A DNA stretch of 64,000 nt, from positions 49,421,069 to 49,485,068 of the forward strand of contig JBCFYV010011164.1 of assembly GCA_039000515.1 (NCBI GenBank), read 5' to 3'. Position numbers and translations under genes: made by a program. Under the pieces are notes generated by a model. It ran no database searches. It saw only the letters and a program-made list of their open reading frames with translations, and had not been told where the DNA came from. Numbering within the stretch: position 1 is the first letter of the stretch; each line of letters opens with the position of its first letter. The DNA comes from Timema cristinae (taxonomy: Eukaryota > Arthropoda > Insecta > Phasmatodea > Timematidae). This document shows positions 34,249 to 45,080 of the stretch, one piece after another.

Positions 34249-34497
34249 ACCCACCTTGGTGGCGAAGTAAATTAACGCGCTAGTTTCGTGTTGAGCTGGA
34301 CTGACAAGGACGGGGAGATCAAGGTTTGAATCTCACTTGAGTGAACTGGGGTGAGTTTTTACAAAATGGTTTTCCACTCCCTCTCCACGCAAATGTGGGT
34401 TAATTTCCTATAAATTCAACCGTCCCATTTCCTAACCCTTTAGAATAGTTAGTACTTAAGCGTATTGTTCGAACGGGTAGTAAGACGCGCTGCTAAA
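34249..34497 (+). repeat. SINE family A copy
   Basis: Head 'cccaccttggtggcgaagta', B box GGTTTGAATCTC, body, tail 'gttcgaacgggtagtaagacg'. Only a 6-bp aactct repeat at the flanks. Confidence 0.9.
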
Positions 34498-35000
34498 ATT
34501 AAAAAACTCTCAACAAGAATGTGTATGCAATTCCTTTAAATACTCTTTCCTTGTTCTATTGATTTAAGATTGACTATTTGAAGGTTATCTGAGAAACAGT
34601 GAAGTTTTCCTGACATTCAAACGTATGAATAAATAGTTCGTTGTGTGTATGCTAGCTGGCCGTGAAGGTCCGAGGTTAGCGTAAAATAGTTAAATGGCGC
34701 TTGTCTAAAAAGAGGGTTGGATCACTTTATCAAATAATGCACTAGTAAAATAGTGGAAGTTTCGAATGTAGTTAAATCTCATACATCTTATAAATATTTA
34801 TATCTTGCAGTAAGCCAACAGTTATTACTCCTTCCAAGCTAATTTCAAGAACAAATAATGATGTATTTTCTTAGTCTGCACTACAACTTATATGTTAAAA
34901 TATCATACTCCTAATATTTATGGTTCAATTCATCCCATTGTTGTGCATTTATGTATATCTGTAGGAGTTTCATCCATTCAATATTAGATTTTATATATCA
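34498..35000. other. AT-rich stretch, nothing recognised
   Basis: No feature supported. Confidence 0.45.
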
Positions 35001-35139
35001 ATAGAATTGGACTGAAAGTCCAAGAGAAGTGGCGGCCTGACATGCGATGACGTAATTTGCCGGTTTGTAGAAAGGTGTAATAAATGATCCCGGTGGTAGC
35101 GGAGTCTGTTTTAAACCGAGATCTAGTGGAAGTTGAAAG

Positions 35140-35214
35140 CATGGCGTTGGAGTTTTCTCCCGGGGATGTTTTGTTAGGTCTGGCAGTGAAAAGTGTGGCG
35201 CTCACAATATTATG
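35140..35214 (+). CDS. Candidate short ORF or first exon
   Basis: ATG in good context (gaaagcATGGCG) opens a 24-codon frame, MALEFSPGDVLLGLAVKSVA..., ending TGA at 35,212-35,214. It sits in a GC-richer island (35,010-35,210) containing a CRE-like tgacgtaa near 35,047. A weak donor (ttag|gtctgg) lies inside. May be a first coding exon, an upstream ORF, or chance. Confidence 0.25.
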
Positions 35215-35579
35215 AGGATGATAGAAATATGTTTATTTGAATGATCATATTTTTAAAACCAACTATATCGTTAGTTAGGACGTGGGTGTATCTTAGTAAA
35301 AAATTAATTATTAAATGTCAATTGTTCATTTGTTATTGCTCTTTAGTTTTCGACGTGTTATAACTTTTCATTGCCAACCAAGAATAATAATATTACATCC
35401 ACTTCAGATCTGTTTGTCGGAAGTTTAAGAGATGGTAATGAAAACTAAAATATACTATATTCGAAAACATTCGAAGAAATGTAGACCATTTATTCTATTG
35501 CAATTTTCCGTACTACAGTGAAAGGGATAATATAGCCAAGAAAATATATTATAATATATTTATATATCAAAACAAAATG

Positions 35580-35725
35580 TACAACCACGTCTTACTACCC
35601 GTCTGTGCTATACGCATAATAATACGCGAATGAGTTATGGTAGAGGAGTTCGAATTGAATGTGGATGTATCCATATTAACACGAAGGAAATGTCCGAAAC
35701 AATTTAGGAACAAACAGCCATTTCC
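35580..35725 (-). repeat. SINE family A/B tail and body, degenerate
   Basis: 'ccacgtcttactacccgtct' followed by eroded body up to 'acaatttaggaacaa'. Confidence 0.6.
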
Positions 35726-36329
35726 AATTACATTTGGAACCACTTCTGTTCTTCTCATAAATTATAGCCATAGCTACGGCCACAAGTGAAAATTATTTTT
35801 CTTCTAACGACATGGTTTAAACTGAAATGTCCACAGCCGAGTTAAACTTGCAGCAATACTGTTGTATCGTCAAACGGATGAATTGTACGAGTCTTGTACC
35901 CGAGTGGTAGACATATGCAATTAATATTGCTAAGTTAACGTTAAGTCTAATACCTGCCTAGGAAAAATGTACACATTGCTACCTCACCCAAAGATACTGT
36001 TGTGGATTGCATAGCACGTTGGTGCTGTTTACTGTATATTTGATCAATGATTTAAAATAAGTGTGTCTATTTAATGATATATCTCTAGAAAATATAAGAT
36101 ATAAAAGCACACACAAATAGAAGGCCATATTGAGTTGTACGAATATGCAGATACAGAATAAGAAACACTTTTGTTCTGTAACTTCGCCATGTTGAAAAAC
36201 GTTGCTTGGTTAGTATAAAAAATATCATTTGAACACTATTTATGATCATTTAAATGAGATTATTTGTTCCAACCACAATGTAGGGTTGAAATTAATTTGT
36301 TTTACGGTTAATCATCATTAAAAAATCTT
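35726..36329. other. AT-rich stretch, nothing recognised
   Basis: No feature supported. Confidence 0.45.
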
Positions 36330-36485
36330 TCCTATTAAGTTAAATATAATTGAAAATTAAATCTTGACATGAGAATCAAATCCGGTAGCTTTGGATAAAC
36401 ACTCCAGGAATCGTCCAGTGCTCAGGGTTATTCTTCACTGTACAATTAAATCTTGAACCAGAGGCAAGATGAAGCCGATTGCGCG
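36330..36485 (-). repeat. SINE family E, degenerate
   Basis: 'attgaaaattaaatcttgac', partial T-arm, then 'ccaggaatcgtccagtgctc' and 'gggttattcttcac', the same order as the copy at 36.7 kb; the anticodon arm is deleted. Confidence 0.6.
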
Positions 36486-36610
36486 TGGTCGCGGAATGTG
36501 ATTCAAGGATAGTTTAAGGAGCCGATGAATTCACACGTCCACATAGAGACTGTGGCCGTTTATAGGTGTCATTTTCAATTAAATTTAATATAAAACTAAT
36601 AATGATGTTT

Positions 36611-36877
36611 AAGAATCAAATAGCCAAAGATATTATTTAAGTTTTTAGTTAGGATTACTTTATCTAGATATCATATTCTGAAAATTGAAAAATTACACCT
36701 GAACACGGGAATAGAATCCGGGACCTTTGGCTTAGTATGCCAATGCTCTATCACTGAGCTATCCAGGAATCGCCCCGTGACCAGAGTCATTCTTCACTCA
36801 CCTTAGAATATGATATCTAGATGGAGTAATCCTCATTAAAAGCATAAATAATAGCTCTGGCTATTTGATTCTTAAAT
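36611..36877 (-). repeat. Family E tRNA-like element inside inverted repeats
   Basis: Arms 36,611-36,681 and 36,805-36,877 are inverted copies of about 70 bp ('aagaatcaaatagcca' to 'tctagatatcatattct'). Between them, on the minus strand, is a tRNA-like cloverleaf: CTGGATAGCTCAGTGATAGAG, anticodon arm TTGGC-ATACTAA-GCCAA, T arm with GATTCTATTCCC. It combines a SINE-like core with MITE-like ends. Confidence 0.8.
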
Positions 36878-37029
36878 ATGCGATCCCTTACAATTATAAT
36901 AATTGTACAAGTGGTAACAATAAGCCAACTAAAGAGTCGAAGGTGATTGCGTTATCTGATAGTCGTGATCTTAATAAAATCACACATTTGTAGCCGACGA
37001 TTTCCGCACGTCCATCATAGACTCAGCCT

Positions 37030-37165
37030 TAAAATACGAGTGAAGAATTATCCTGACCCCAGGACGAATCCTGGATAGCTCAGTGGTAAGAGCGTTGACG
37101 TGCTAACCCAAAGGTCCCGGGTTCGATTCCCATGTCCAGGTGTCATTTTTCAATTTTCAGAATAT
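37030..37165 (+). repeat. Family E tRNA-like element, good cloverleaf
   Basis: At 37,072-37,140 the acceptor stem CCTGGAT pairs with GTCCAGG, the D arm is GCTCAGTGGTAAGAGC and the T loop GTTCGATTCC. The anticodon stem (TTGAC/CCCAA) is mismatched and the acceptor lacks a canonical 3' setting. The flanking 'gtgaagaattatcctgaccc' and 'tttttcaattttcagaatat' match the other family E copies, so it is a SINE rather than a gene. Confidence 0.75.
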
Positions 37166-37179
37166 AATGACGTGAGTTT

Positions 37180-37924
37180 GGGTCATATTAAAATGACCAA
37201 TTTTGATCTGTGCCCGTTTAATTTATTGTTTGTATCCACGCATGCGCATGTATCGACATCATGCGACGTGAGCTCATGGAATTAGTTGGTTTAGTGTTTT
37301 CAAGACTCGTAAAAAGATAGATCGAGCTTATCGTGAGGAGAACAGATAAAATATGAGATTTGCTGCTATTTACTTTCACCACGTGACCCCTAATAGGGGC
37401 TCTACCAAAATGATTTTGGTGCATTTTTCTATAACTCGCCCTTCTAATCCAGTGTTTATAGAACACGTTTCTAACAGCACAAAAACAACTCTGCCAGATA
37501 GCCTCATGTTCAAAGTGTGTGGCATCGTACAAATGGAAACAAAAGATGAAAATGATTGTAATTAGCGCCACCTGACCAGGCATCAATTCCCCGTGGTCCT
37601 GGCTTCATTCAACCTCGCGGGGTGTTGTGTAGAGATTTTATCTTATCTCGCCCGACACACGCGCTGCGTGTTAGAAGCTTCCTTTGTACTACTCGCGCAC
37701 GTTGGCTTGACCCCACACACGTTGTGTAGTTCTCGGGATATTTGGGGAGCACATTATAAACACACACATTCTACATCACCACATGACTTATAAACAAACT
37801 AATCAGCAAACGTCTTCAATCTAGTTTTTTCCGTTTTACCTGTGTTGGGGAGGTTGGGGTCAGAATGCTGTTCCGGTGTAGTGAGGTAATTTAATATAAG
37901 TGAAGGTCACAGAAATGCGAGTAT
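37180..37924. other. No gene recognised
   Basis: GC-richer around 37,570-37,760 with several CpG and 'gcgcacgttggc', but no exon could be supported. Confidence 0.35.
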
Positions 37925-38165
37925 TGAGGAAAATCGCCAATAAATCGTTAACTAGACAGATAAAGAAACGATTATAAGAGAATCTGGTCAAATCAACCCC
38001 ATCACTGAATGGATAGCTTCACGTAGGAGAGAATGGAACCGACATATTGACAGGATGCAAGAAGAGAGAATTTTCAAAATAGCAAGCGATGAAGGGTCTC
38101 CAGGGAGGAGAAGAAATGGAAGACTGAGGTGAAGAACACTTGGAATGGAACAGACCAAAGGCCTA
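37925..38165 (+). pseudogene. Non-LTR retrotransposon C-terminal fragment, type 2
   Basis: Plus frame from 38,001: 'ITEWIASRRREWNRHIDRMQ', 'IFKIASDEGSPGRRRNGRLR' then stop, the family pattern (W-I-x-R-R-x-EWN-x-HI-x-RM ... GRR-x-x-GR). The preceding 'IANKSL' lies in a shifted frame. Confidence 0.7.
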
Positions 38166-38411
38166 TAAAAAAAGAAATAAGAAGGTTTCACAAGCAAATC
38201 CTTATTAATTCATTTAGAATCCCACCTGTCTTCATCTTTGTGCAATAAGTGCAGAAACGGGAGAATATGGGTACGTGGCGCACGAGTAAAAGGTAAATAA
38301 AAACATTCAAATATTAATTCATAGTTTAGTAAGTGTTGGTGGCATAAAATGTGAGGTTGTTGTGATGTCGTGAAGACGGGAATTAAAACCACACGTTCAC
38401 CCCTCCTTCCG

Positions 38412-38475
38412 GTTATTATTATTTTTATTATTATTATTATTATTTTATTATTATTATTATTATTATTATTACTGT
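38412..38475. repeat. (TTA)n microsatellite
   Basis: About 60 bp of TTA units with a few slips; adjacent SINE tail not recognisable. Confidence 0.9.
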
Positions 38476-38604
38476 CGGGAATAACCGCAGTCTTCAGTTC
38501 AACAGCGTGGTGGTACAAACTTGGGATCTAAGTTCGCGGCGTGGGCTGTCACCTTGTCACAAACCGCTCTAATAATAATAAGGGGTTTTGTTCTAATTAA
38601 CTTA

Positions 38605-38862
38605 GTGGCCCACTTCAGTGGCCACCTGGTCTGACGCGATACTCTTGCACTAGATTAGACTGCCCATGACGGAAAGATCGAGGTTCGAGTCTCAGTTGGG
38701 TGCAATGTGGGTGGGTTTTACAAACTGGTTTTCCAGCCTCCTTTCACGCTAATGCGGGTAAACTTCTTATGAATAAAACCTCCTTATCCCCTAAAACAAT
38801 TATCTTAATTAGTATATAAGTGTATAGATCTAACGGATCAAACGTGGTGCTAAGAAAATAAA
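38605..38862 (+). repeat. SINE family B copy
   Basis: Head 'cacttcagtggccacctggtctgac', B box GGTTCGAGTCTC, full body, eroded stem-loop ('atctaacggatcaaacgtggtg'). Confidence 0.85.
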
Positions 38863-39729
38863 AAATAAAATTTCGAGTTTGCCTCATTCAAGAAGAGCTT
38901 CATTTTATAATCTGGCTCCACCGATAACCAAACAAAAAAATTCCCAAGTTTATGGAACAATACGAATAATTATAAGTCTAAAGTTTTTAATATTCATAAT
39001 GGAGTGAGCTAGAGATTACCCGCACTAGGTGTCTTGCGGGATAAGGTGTCAACCCCGTCTGATTTGGTTTTACGGTGATGGTGAGGTTGGGCTAAGAAAA
39101 AGCTCCCTTCAGTGCACCCGGTTGGGATTCTAAGTTGTCTCCCACTATCCCACTATCCCCCAACCACGCAAATGTGGATAAACTCTTTCTTTAATCTTAG
39201 CTACTTCATGAATACCTTCTTATTGTAAATATACGAATAAATTTATGTCTAGGCAGACAAAGTAGGCACCTAAAGGGTTGGAAGACAGACAAACAGATAG
39301 ACTTTTGTCCATGTCAATAGCTCAACAGTTGCTGACATTTCCCAAAGTTCCCGCGAAACTCCAAGTTCCTCATCGCATGCTGGTTAGAGAACCAGCAGCT
39401 GACGTCATGAAAGGATTCCACCTCCTCACTATCTGCTCGTGGTAGTCGCTCTGACTTGTTAATATAAAATATCTGATGAGAGAGGACCCCCATACAACTA
39501 GATCGCACCCGTATATTTTAAGTACACATTACTCAAGTTATAATTAGGCTGACCACTGTAATTCTAGTTTTACCCTGGTAGAGCGATAGCTATGGAAATA
39601 ACTTATTAAAACCATGTTACAAATGTTTGAAACTATCTGTCAGATGAACCTAGAAACCTTTTTGAGCCTTCAGTTAAAGTTATTCCCATAACATTTTGAC
39701 TTGTTCTAACACCGTGTATCTATGTATTT
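38863..39729. other. Mostly featureless; eroded SINE pieces
   Basis: 39,090-39,215 has 'ttcagtgcacccggttggg' and 'aaccacgcaaatgtgg' in opposite orientations, so two SINE scraps. Nothing else. Confidence 0.4.
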
Positions 39730-39734
39730 ATGTA

Positions 39735-40545
39735 TGTGTGTACGTATGTACGTAGGTGGGTGGGTAGGTGGTAGGTGGGTAGGTGGGTGGGTAGGTAGGT
39801 GGGTAGGTGGGTGGTGGTAGGTGGAATAGGTATAGGTAGGTTGGGTGGGTAGGTAGGTGGGTAGAGGTAGGTGGGTGGGTAGGTAGGTGGGTGGGTGGGT
39901 AGGTAGGTGGATGGTAGGTAGGTGGGTGGTAAGTAGGTGGGTAGGTAGGTGGGGGTAGGTGGGTAGGGTAGGTGGGGTGTTAGGTAGTGTGGTGGGTAGG
40001 TAGGTGTAGGTAGGTGTATAGGTGGGTGAGTTAGGTGGGTAGGTGGGTTTAGGTAGTGGTGGTAGGTAGGTGGTAGGTGGGTGGGTAGGTGGTGTGGTGG
40101 TAGGTAGGTGGGTGGTAGTAGGTGGGTGGTAGGTGGGTAGGTGGTATGGGTAGGTGGGTGGGTAGGTGGTGGGTAGGTAGGTGGGTGGGTAGGTGGGTGG
40201 GTAGGTGGGTGGGTAGGTGGGTGTAGGTAGTGGGTGGGTAGGTAGGTGGGTAGGTAGGTGAGGTAGGGTGGAGGTAAGTGGTGGTGGTGGGTAGGTGGGT
40301 GTGTAGGTAGCTGGGTGGGTAGGTAGATTGGTAGGTAGGAAGGTGGGTAGGTGGTGGGGGTAGTGGGTGGTGTAGGTGAGGTGGGAAGGTGTGGTGTGGT
40401 AAGTAGGTGGGTGGGTGGTAGGTGGGTGGGTAGGTAGGTGGGTAGGTGGTTGGGTAGGTGGGTGCGTAGGTAGGTGGGTGGGTGGGTAGGTAGGTAGTAG
40501 GTGGGTCGGTGGGTGAGTAGGTGGGTGGGTAGGTAGTTAGTTACG
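39735..40545. repeat. G-rich irregular tandem tract (GGTGGGTAGGTAG)n
   Basis: About 800 bp in which the plus strand is almost only G, T and A, with GGG and GG runs every few bases. Unit length slips constantly, partly perhaps through sequencing error. High G-quadruplex potential on the plus strand. Not the insect telomere repeat TTAGG. Confidence 0.95.
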
Positions 40546-40641
40546 TAGGTACGTAGCTACGATTACCTCACTCTCTCTTTAAATGACATTCATCCGTCAT
40601 TAGGGACTGTGTCTTCCACCATGTGGACCTAAAGCCATGTA

Positions 40642-40643
40642 AT

Positions 40644-40688
<45 letters not shown>

Positions 40689-40702
40689 GAGAGAAGAGAG
40701 AG
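40642..40702. repeat. (TA)n(GA)n microsatellite
   Basis: About 12 TA units run directly into GA units. Confidence 0.95.
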
Positions 40703-40845
40703 AGGTGTGTGTAAGTAATTAAAGACATATAGGTTCTAGCTAATATATACTATACTTTTTTTAATAAAATTAATATATTTAATAGAATATCAAATGTTTA
40801 TTCAGGTACCTTCTCAGCACCTGATGCCTGCCACTGCACTCTATT

Positions 40846-41128
40846 AGGTGACCTGGTGTCTAGGGGTAAGTGTCGGACTTCTATGCTGGCGCCGGGGTTC
40901 AATCCTCGTACCAGCACAGATTTATCTGATTTACCAAACCCTTCCTTCACCTCTGACAAGACATCTTGTGAATGTGGGAATGCCAGGCCTCCACCGTGGT
41001 TCGGATTCCACGTTAAACTGTAGGTCCTTCATTTCATCTCACAATCACCCTACCATTACACATTAGCGTAAGTGCGTATAACCCGAACGGGTAGTAAGAC
41101 GCGGTGCTAATAATAATAATAATAATAA
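40846..41128 (+). repeat. SINE family C, 11-bp target duplication
   Basis: tgcactctatt at 40,835-40,845 and 41,129-41,139. Tail 'acccgaacgggtagtaagac' and (TAA)n of 8-9 units. Very similar to the copy at 44.18 kb. Confidence 0.97.
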
Positions 41129-41139
41129 TGCACTCTATT

Positions 41140-41437
41140 TAATTAATGATCTGAGCCTCAACCGAGCTCACATTGGAACCACCCCCCGCTCTACACAGTG
41201 ATACCGCCCGTCCCACAATTAAGTGTAACGGGTTGAGGATCTTCAGGGGAACTTCAAATATATATCAGGGCCCACGTGCTGTTAACATATCTAACCTCGA
41301 TGAGCTAAACAGAGTATTAATAAAAAGTCGTGACGATAATAATGCTTCCTAATCAAGATAGGTCTGTAAAGAATCGTCATTAATAAATAATTAAAATGTC
41401 TATAAAATTTATAATTTTAAATTATCCTACTATACTA
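41140..41437. other. No gene recognised
   Basis: GC-richer at 41,155-41,240 without splice sites or frame. Confidence 0.4.
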
Positions 41438-41645
41438 AACATACTTACTACCCTTTAGGGTTATACGCCTATGCACTAATGGTTGAGAGCTTACCAGAAT
41501 TTGCGTGTAGGTAGGGTATAAAACCATTTTGGAAAACCACCTGCAGTTTACCCAACCGGAATTTGAACTTTGATTTCCCCGTCATCAGCAGTCTAACCTA
41601 TTGTGAGAATAACGCCTTAGACCATGCGGCCACCGAAGTGGTTCA
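41438..41645 (-). repeat. SINE family B copy
   Basis: Tail 'cttactaccctttagggtta', body, head 'ccttagaccatgcggccacc' on plus. Confidence 0.8.
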
Positions 41646-41704
41646 TCATTTTGTTGACGCATAATTATTCTTAGCGTAAGTGGTGAAATCTTACTACTAT
41701 TTTT

Positions 41705-41806
41705 TGTGTGCTACATCTTACTATTCTTACTATTCGTAAACCATATATTTACAATAATAGGGTACGGATAAGGGAGGTTTAATTTAGAGGGAATGCGCCC
41801 GCATTT
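41705..41806 (-). repeat. SINE fragment (tail and body)
   Basis: 'acatcttactattcttacta' then 'aagggaggtttaatttagag' and 'gaatgcgcccgcat'. Confidence 0.55.
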
Positions 41807-41827
41807 TTATAAAGAAAGAGAGGAAGC

Positions 41828-42028
41828 ACCTTCTTCGGTGTCCGCGTGGTCTAAGGCCTCACTCTCGCAATGAACAAAAATCCTGATTAGGTGTACTGAG
41901 GATTTTTCACTCTTCCTACGCTCAAATGTGAGTACACTTCCTCTAAATTCATCCTTCATCCTTAATACATTAGTGTAATTATTACATTTATGACCTGGAC
42001 AGGTAGTAAGATGCAGTGCTAAAAAAAG
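41828..42028 (+). repeat. SINE family B, shortened
   Basis: Head 'tcggtgtccgcgtggtctaagg', shortened middle, tail 'cctggacaggtagtaagatg' and A-run. Confidence 0.75.
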
Positions 42029-42054
42029 GGGAGGAACCATTTGATGGGAAAAAC

Positions 42055-43357
42055 CCGATAACACCCAGCAGGGATTACAACTCCTCCCTGCAAACTCAGT
42101 CCAGACGATACCGACCCTTGGCCCACAAGACAACATAAACCCTGGTAACACCCAGCAGGGATTACAACTCCTCCCTGCAAACTCAGTCCAGACGATACCG
42201 ACCCTTAGCCCACAAGACAACATAAACCCTGGTAACACCCAGCAGGGATTACAACTCCTCCCTGCAAACTCAGTCCAGACGATACCGACCCTTGGCCCAC
42301 AAGACCACATAAACCCTGGTAACACCCAGCAAGGATTCTAACTCCTCCCTGCAAACTCAGTCCAGACGATACCGACCCTTAGCCCACAAGACAACATAAA
42401 CCCTGGTAACACCCAGCAAGGATTCTAACTCCTCCCTGCAAACTCAGTCCAGACGATACCGACCCTTGGCCCACAAGACCACATAAACCCTGGTAACACC
42501 CAGCAAGGATTCTAACTCCTCCCTGCAAACTCAGTCCAGACGATACCGACCCTTAGCCCACAAGACAACATAAACCCTGGTAACACCCAGCAGGGATTAC
42601 AACTCCTCCCTGCAAACTCAGTCCAGACGATACCGACCCTTGGCCCACAAGACCACATAAACCCTGGTAACACCCAGCAAGGATTCTAACTCCTCCCTGC
42701 AAACTCAGTCCAGACGATACCGACCCTTGGCCCACAAGACAACATAAACCCTGGTAACACCCAGCAGGGATTACAACTCCTCCCTGCAAACTCAGTCCAG
42801 ACGATACCGACCCTTGGCCCACAAGACCACATAAACCCTGGTAACACCCAGCAGGGATTACAACTCCTCCCTGCAAACTCAGTCCAGACGATACCGACCC
42901 TTGGCCCACAAGACCACATAAACCCTGGTAACACCCAGCAGGGATTACAACTCCTCCCTGCAAACTCAGTCCAGACGATACCGACCCTTGGCCCACAAGA
43001 CACATAAACCCTGGTAACACCCAGCAGGGATTACAACTCCTCCCTGCAAACTCAGTCCAGACGATACCGACCCTTGGCCCACAAGACCACATAAACCCTG
43101 GTAACACCCAGCAGGGATTACAACTCCTCCATGCAAACTCAGTCCAGACGATACCGACCCTTGGCCCACAAGACCACATAAACCCTGGTAACACCCAGCA
43201 GGGATTACAACTCCTCCATGCAAACTCAGTCCAGACGATACCGACCCTTAGCCCACAAGACCACATAAACCCTGGTAACACCCAGCAGGGATTACAACTC
43301 CTCCATGCAAACTCAGTCCAGACGATACCGACCCTTGGCCCACAAGACCACATAAAC
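42055..43357. repeat. Minisatellite, 87-bp unit, about fifteen copies
   Basis: Unit 'ggtaacacccagcagggatt', 'acaactcctccctgcaaact', 'cagtccagacgataccgacc', 'cttggcccacaagacaacat', 'aaaccct'. Length is a multiple of three, so minus frames stay open; these frames are not treated as genes. Confidence 0.97.
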
Positions 43358-43479
43358 GTGTTGGAGGTAGGTAAGTGTAAGCAAGATACAAAACAAAAAT
43401 AGGTTATTATTTATTTGAGATATTCAACGTGCACTTTCTGAACCGACTGATTATATCAGCACATGAGAATGTCGATGAT

Positions 43480-43692
43480 CTAGCGTGAAAGAACCCACCA
43501 ATTTTGTCGGGAAATGTATTTTCACATACCTTCCAAGGTTATTTAACATGCCACAACTGACATGAGATCGACAGATTTACTTCCCCTCCGAAGGAAATTG
43601 TGCTACGTATTTTTATCACTCAAGAAAAATCTGTTGACCCTGGCTGGGCTTGAACCTACGAGCACTTTACCCCAAAATCACTAAGGTCAAGA
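43480..43692 (-). repeat. SINE family F (CCTTCGGAGGGG core)
   Basis: Minus strand: tRNA-like 'AGGTTCAAGCCCAGCC', then 'ccttcggaggggaagtaaat', 'ctgtcgatctc' and 'gttgtggcatgttaa'. The CCTTCGGAnGGGA...GTCGGTC layout is a conserved central domain in several invertebrate SINEs. Confidence 0.55.
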
Positions 43693-44167
43693 AAATCTCT
43701 GTATTTCGACAATGAGTACTTTTTTCAACTGTTTTTTATCCGCAATCTTTTTGGAATTGTTTCCTTAGTGACACTATAGCACACTTTGTTTTTGTTTTGG
43801 AATATTTATTTACTGAACATGTTTGATGAAACTAAAAAGAAAAAGACGTTCAAATTAACATTAAACATACTACAAATGAGTCCCCACCAAAATCAATACA
43901 AATGTACACGTCTTGTCTTCATTAAATAAGTTATTAGAAGTAGGATGTAAATAGTTACCATATTCACGTAACTGATGGTAGAGTAACTTAACAAAGGTTT
44001 GCAGACAACACGGGTATTTCTACTTCCAAGAACTCAACCAAATCCTGGCTTACCTTATAGCCAGTGGAGAGGTTTCAAAATAGTTGGTAACCTAGCTATT
44101 AGTAAATGGTAAATTGAGTCGTTTTGGTAGTCAAATCTCCCCATACGACGGAGTAAAGGTGTTTTTA
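43693..44167. other. AT-rich stretch, nothing recognised
   Basis: No feature supported. Confidence 0.45.
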
Positions 44168-44178
44168 AAATGTTCAGT

Positions 44179-44461
44179 CGGTGACCTGGTGGTCTAGGGG
44201 TAAGGTGTCAGACTTCTGTGCTGGCGGCCGGGGTTCAATCCTCGGTCCCGGCAAAGATTTATCTGATTACCAAACCCTTCCTTCACCTCTGACAAGACAT
44301 CTTGTGAATGTGAGGAATGCCAGGTCTCCACCGTGGTTCGGATTCCACGTTAAACTGTAGGTCCTTCATTTCATCTCACAATCACCCTACCATTACACAT
44401 TAGCGTAAGTGCGTATAACCCGAACGGGTAGTAAGACGCGGTGCTAATAATAATAATAATA

Positions 44462-44529
<68 letters not shown>

Positions 44530-44553
44530 TAATAATAATAAAAAAATAATAAT
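44179..44553 (+). repeat. SINE family C with long (TAA)n, 11-bp target duplication
   Basis: aaatgttcagt at 44,168-44,178 and 44,554-44,564. Complete head with B box GGTTCAATCCTC, body, tail and about 105 bp of (TAA)n. Probably the youngest insertion in the window. Confidence 0.97.
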
Positions 44554-44831
44554 AAATGTTCAGTAATGTTAGAGAACGTCAGGCTGCTTACAAAATACGG
44601 GTGGCTGTGATGAAAGGTGAATGTCTACAGGCGGTGTATTATGGTGAAGCCCATCAACAGATCGTAAGGAATTTTCTTGATATTTAATCTCTCTTTAAAT
44701 AGTTTAAAACAGAATTAGAAAACAATAATTGTTGTTGGAGGTGCTGTGAATTTCTCAATACGCCAATAAGCCACTAGTTAAAGGATTGAGAAGAAATTAG
44801 AAAAAATATAGATTACTATTTTTAATATGTT

Positions 44832-45080
44832 TTAGCACCGCGTCCTACTAAACCTTCAGTTTATACGCTTATATACTAATTACACTAATGGTTTTAGGGA
44901 TTATGAAAGCTATATTTCAGGTAGTGTACCAGCATTTGCGTGGGGGAGAGTGTAAAACCATTTTGTAAAAACCATCCTCAGTACACCCGGTTTGAGATTC
45001 AAACCCGAATTCCCCGTCATCGACAGTCTAGTCTACTACAAAAGTAGTGCGTTAAACCCCGCGGCCACTGAAATGGGAAG
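44832..45080 (-). repeat. SINE family B copy
   Basis: Tail 'agcaccgcgtcctactaaac', body, B box 'gagattcaaacccg' on plus, head 'gcggccactga'. Confidence 0.85.

Noticed and set aside
37072..37140. Functional tRNA gene
   Set aside because: The cloverleaf is good except for the anticodon stem, but the flanks repeat in other family E copies, so it is a SINE.
39735..40545. Telomeric repeat
   Set aside because: The motif GGTGGGTAG is irregular and differs from the insect TTAGG repeat.
41807..43353. Minus-strand ORFs rich in Cys, Gly and Trp as genes
   Set aside because: They are frames of the 87-bp minisatellite; several frames are open at once.
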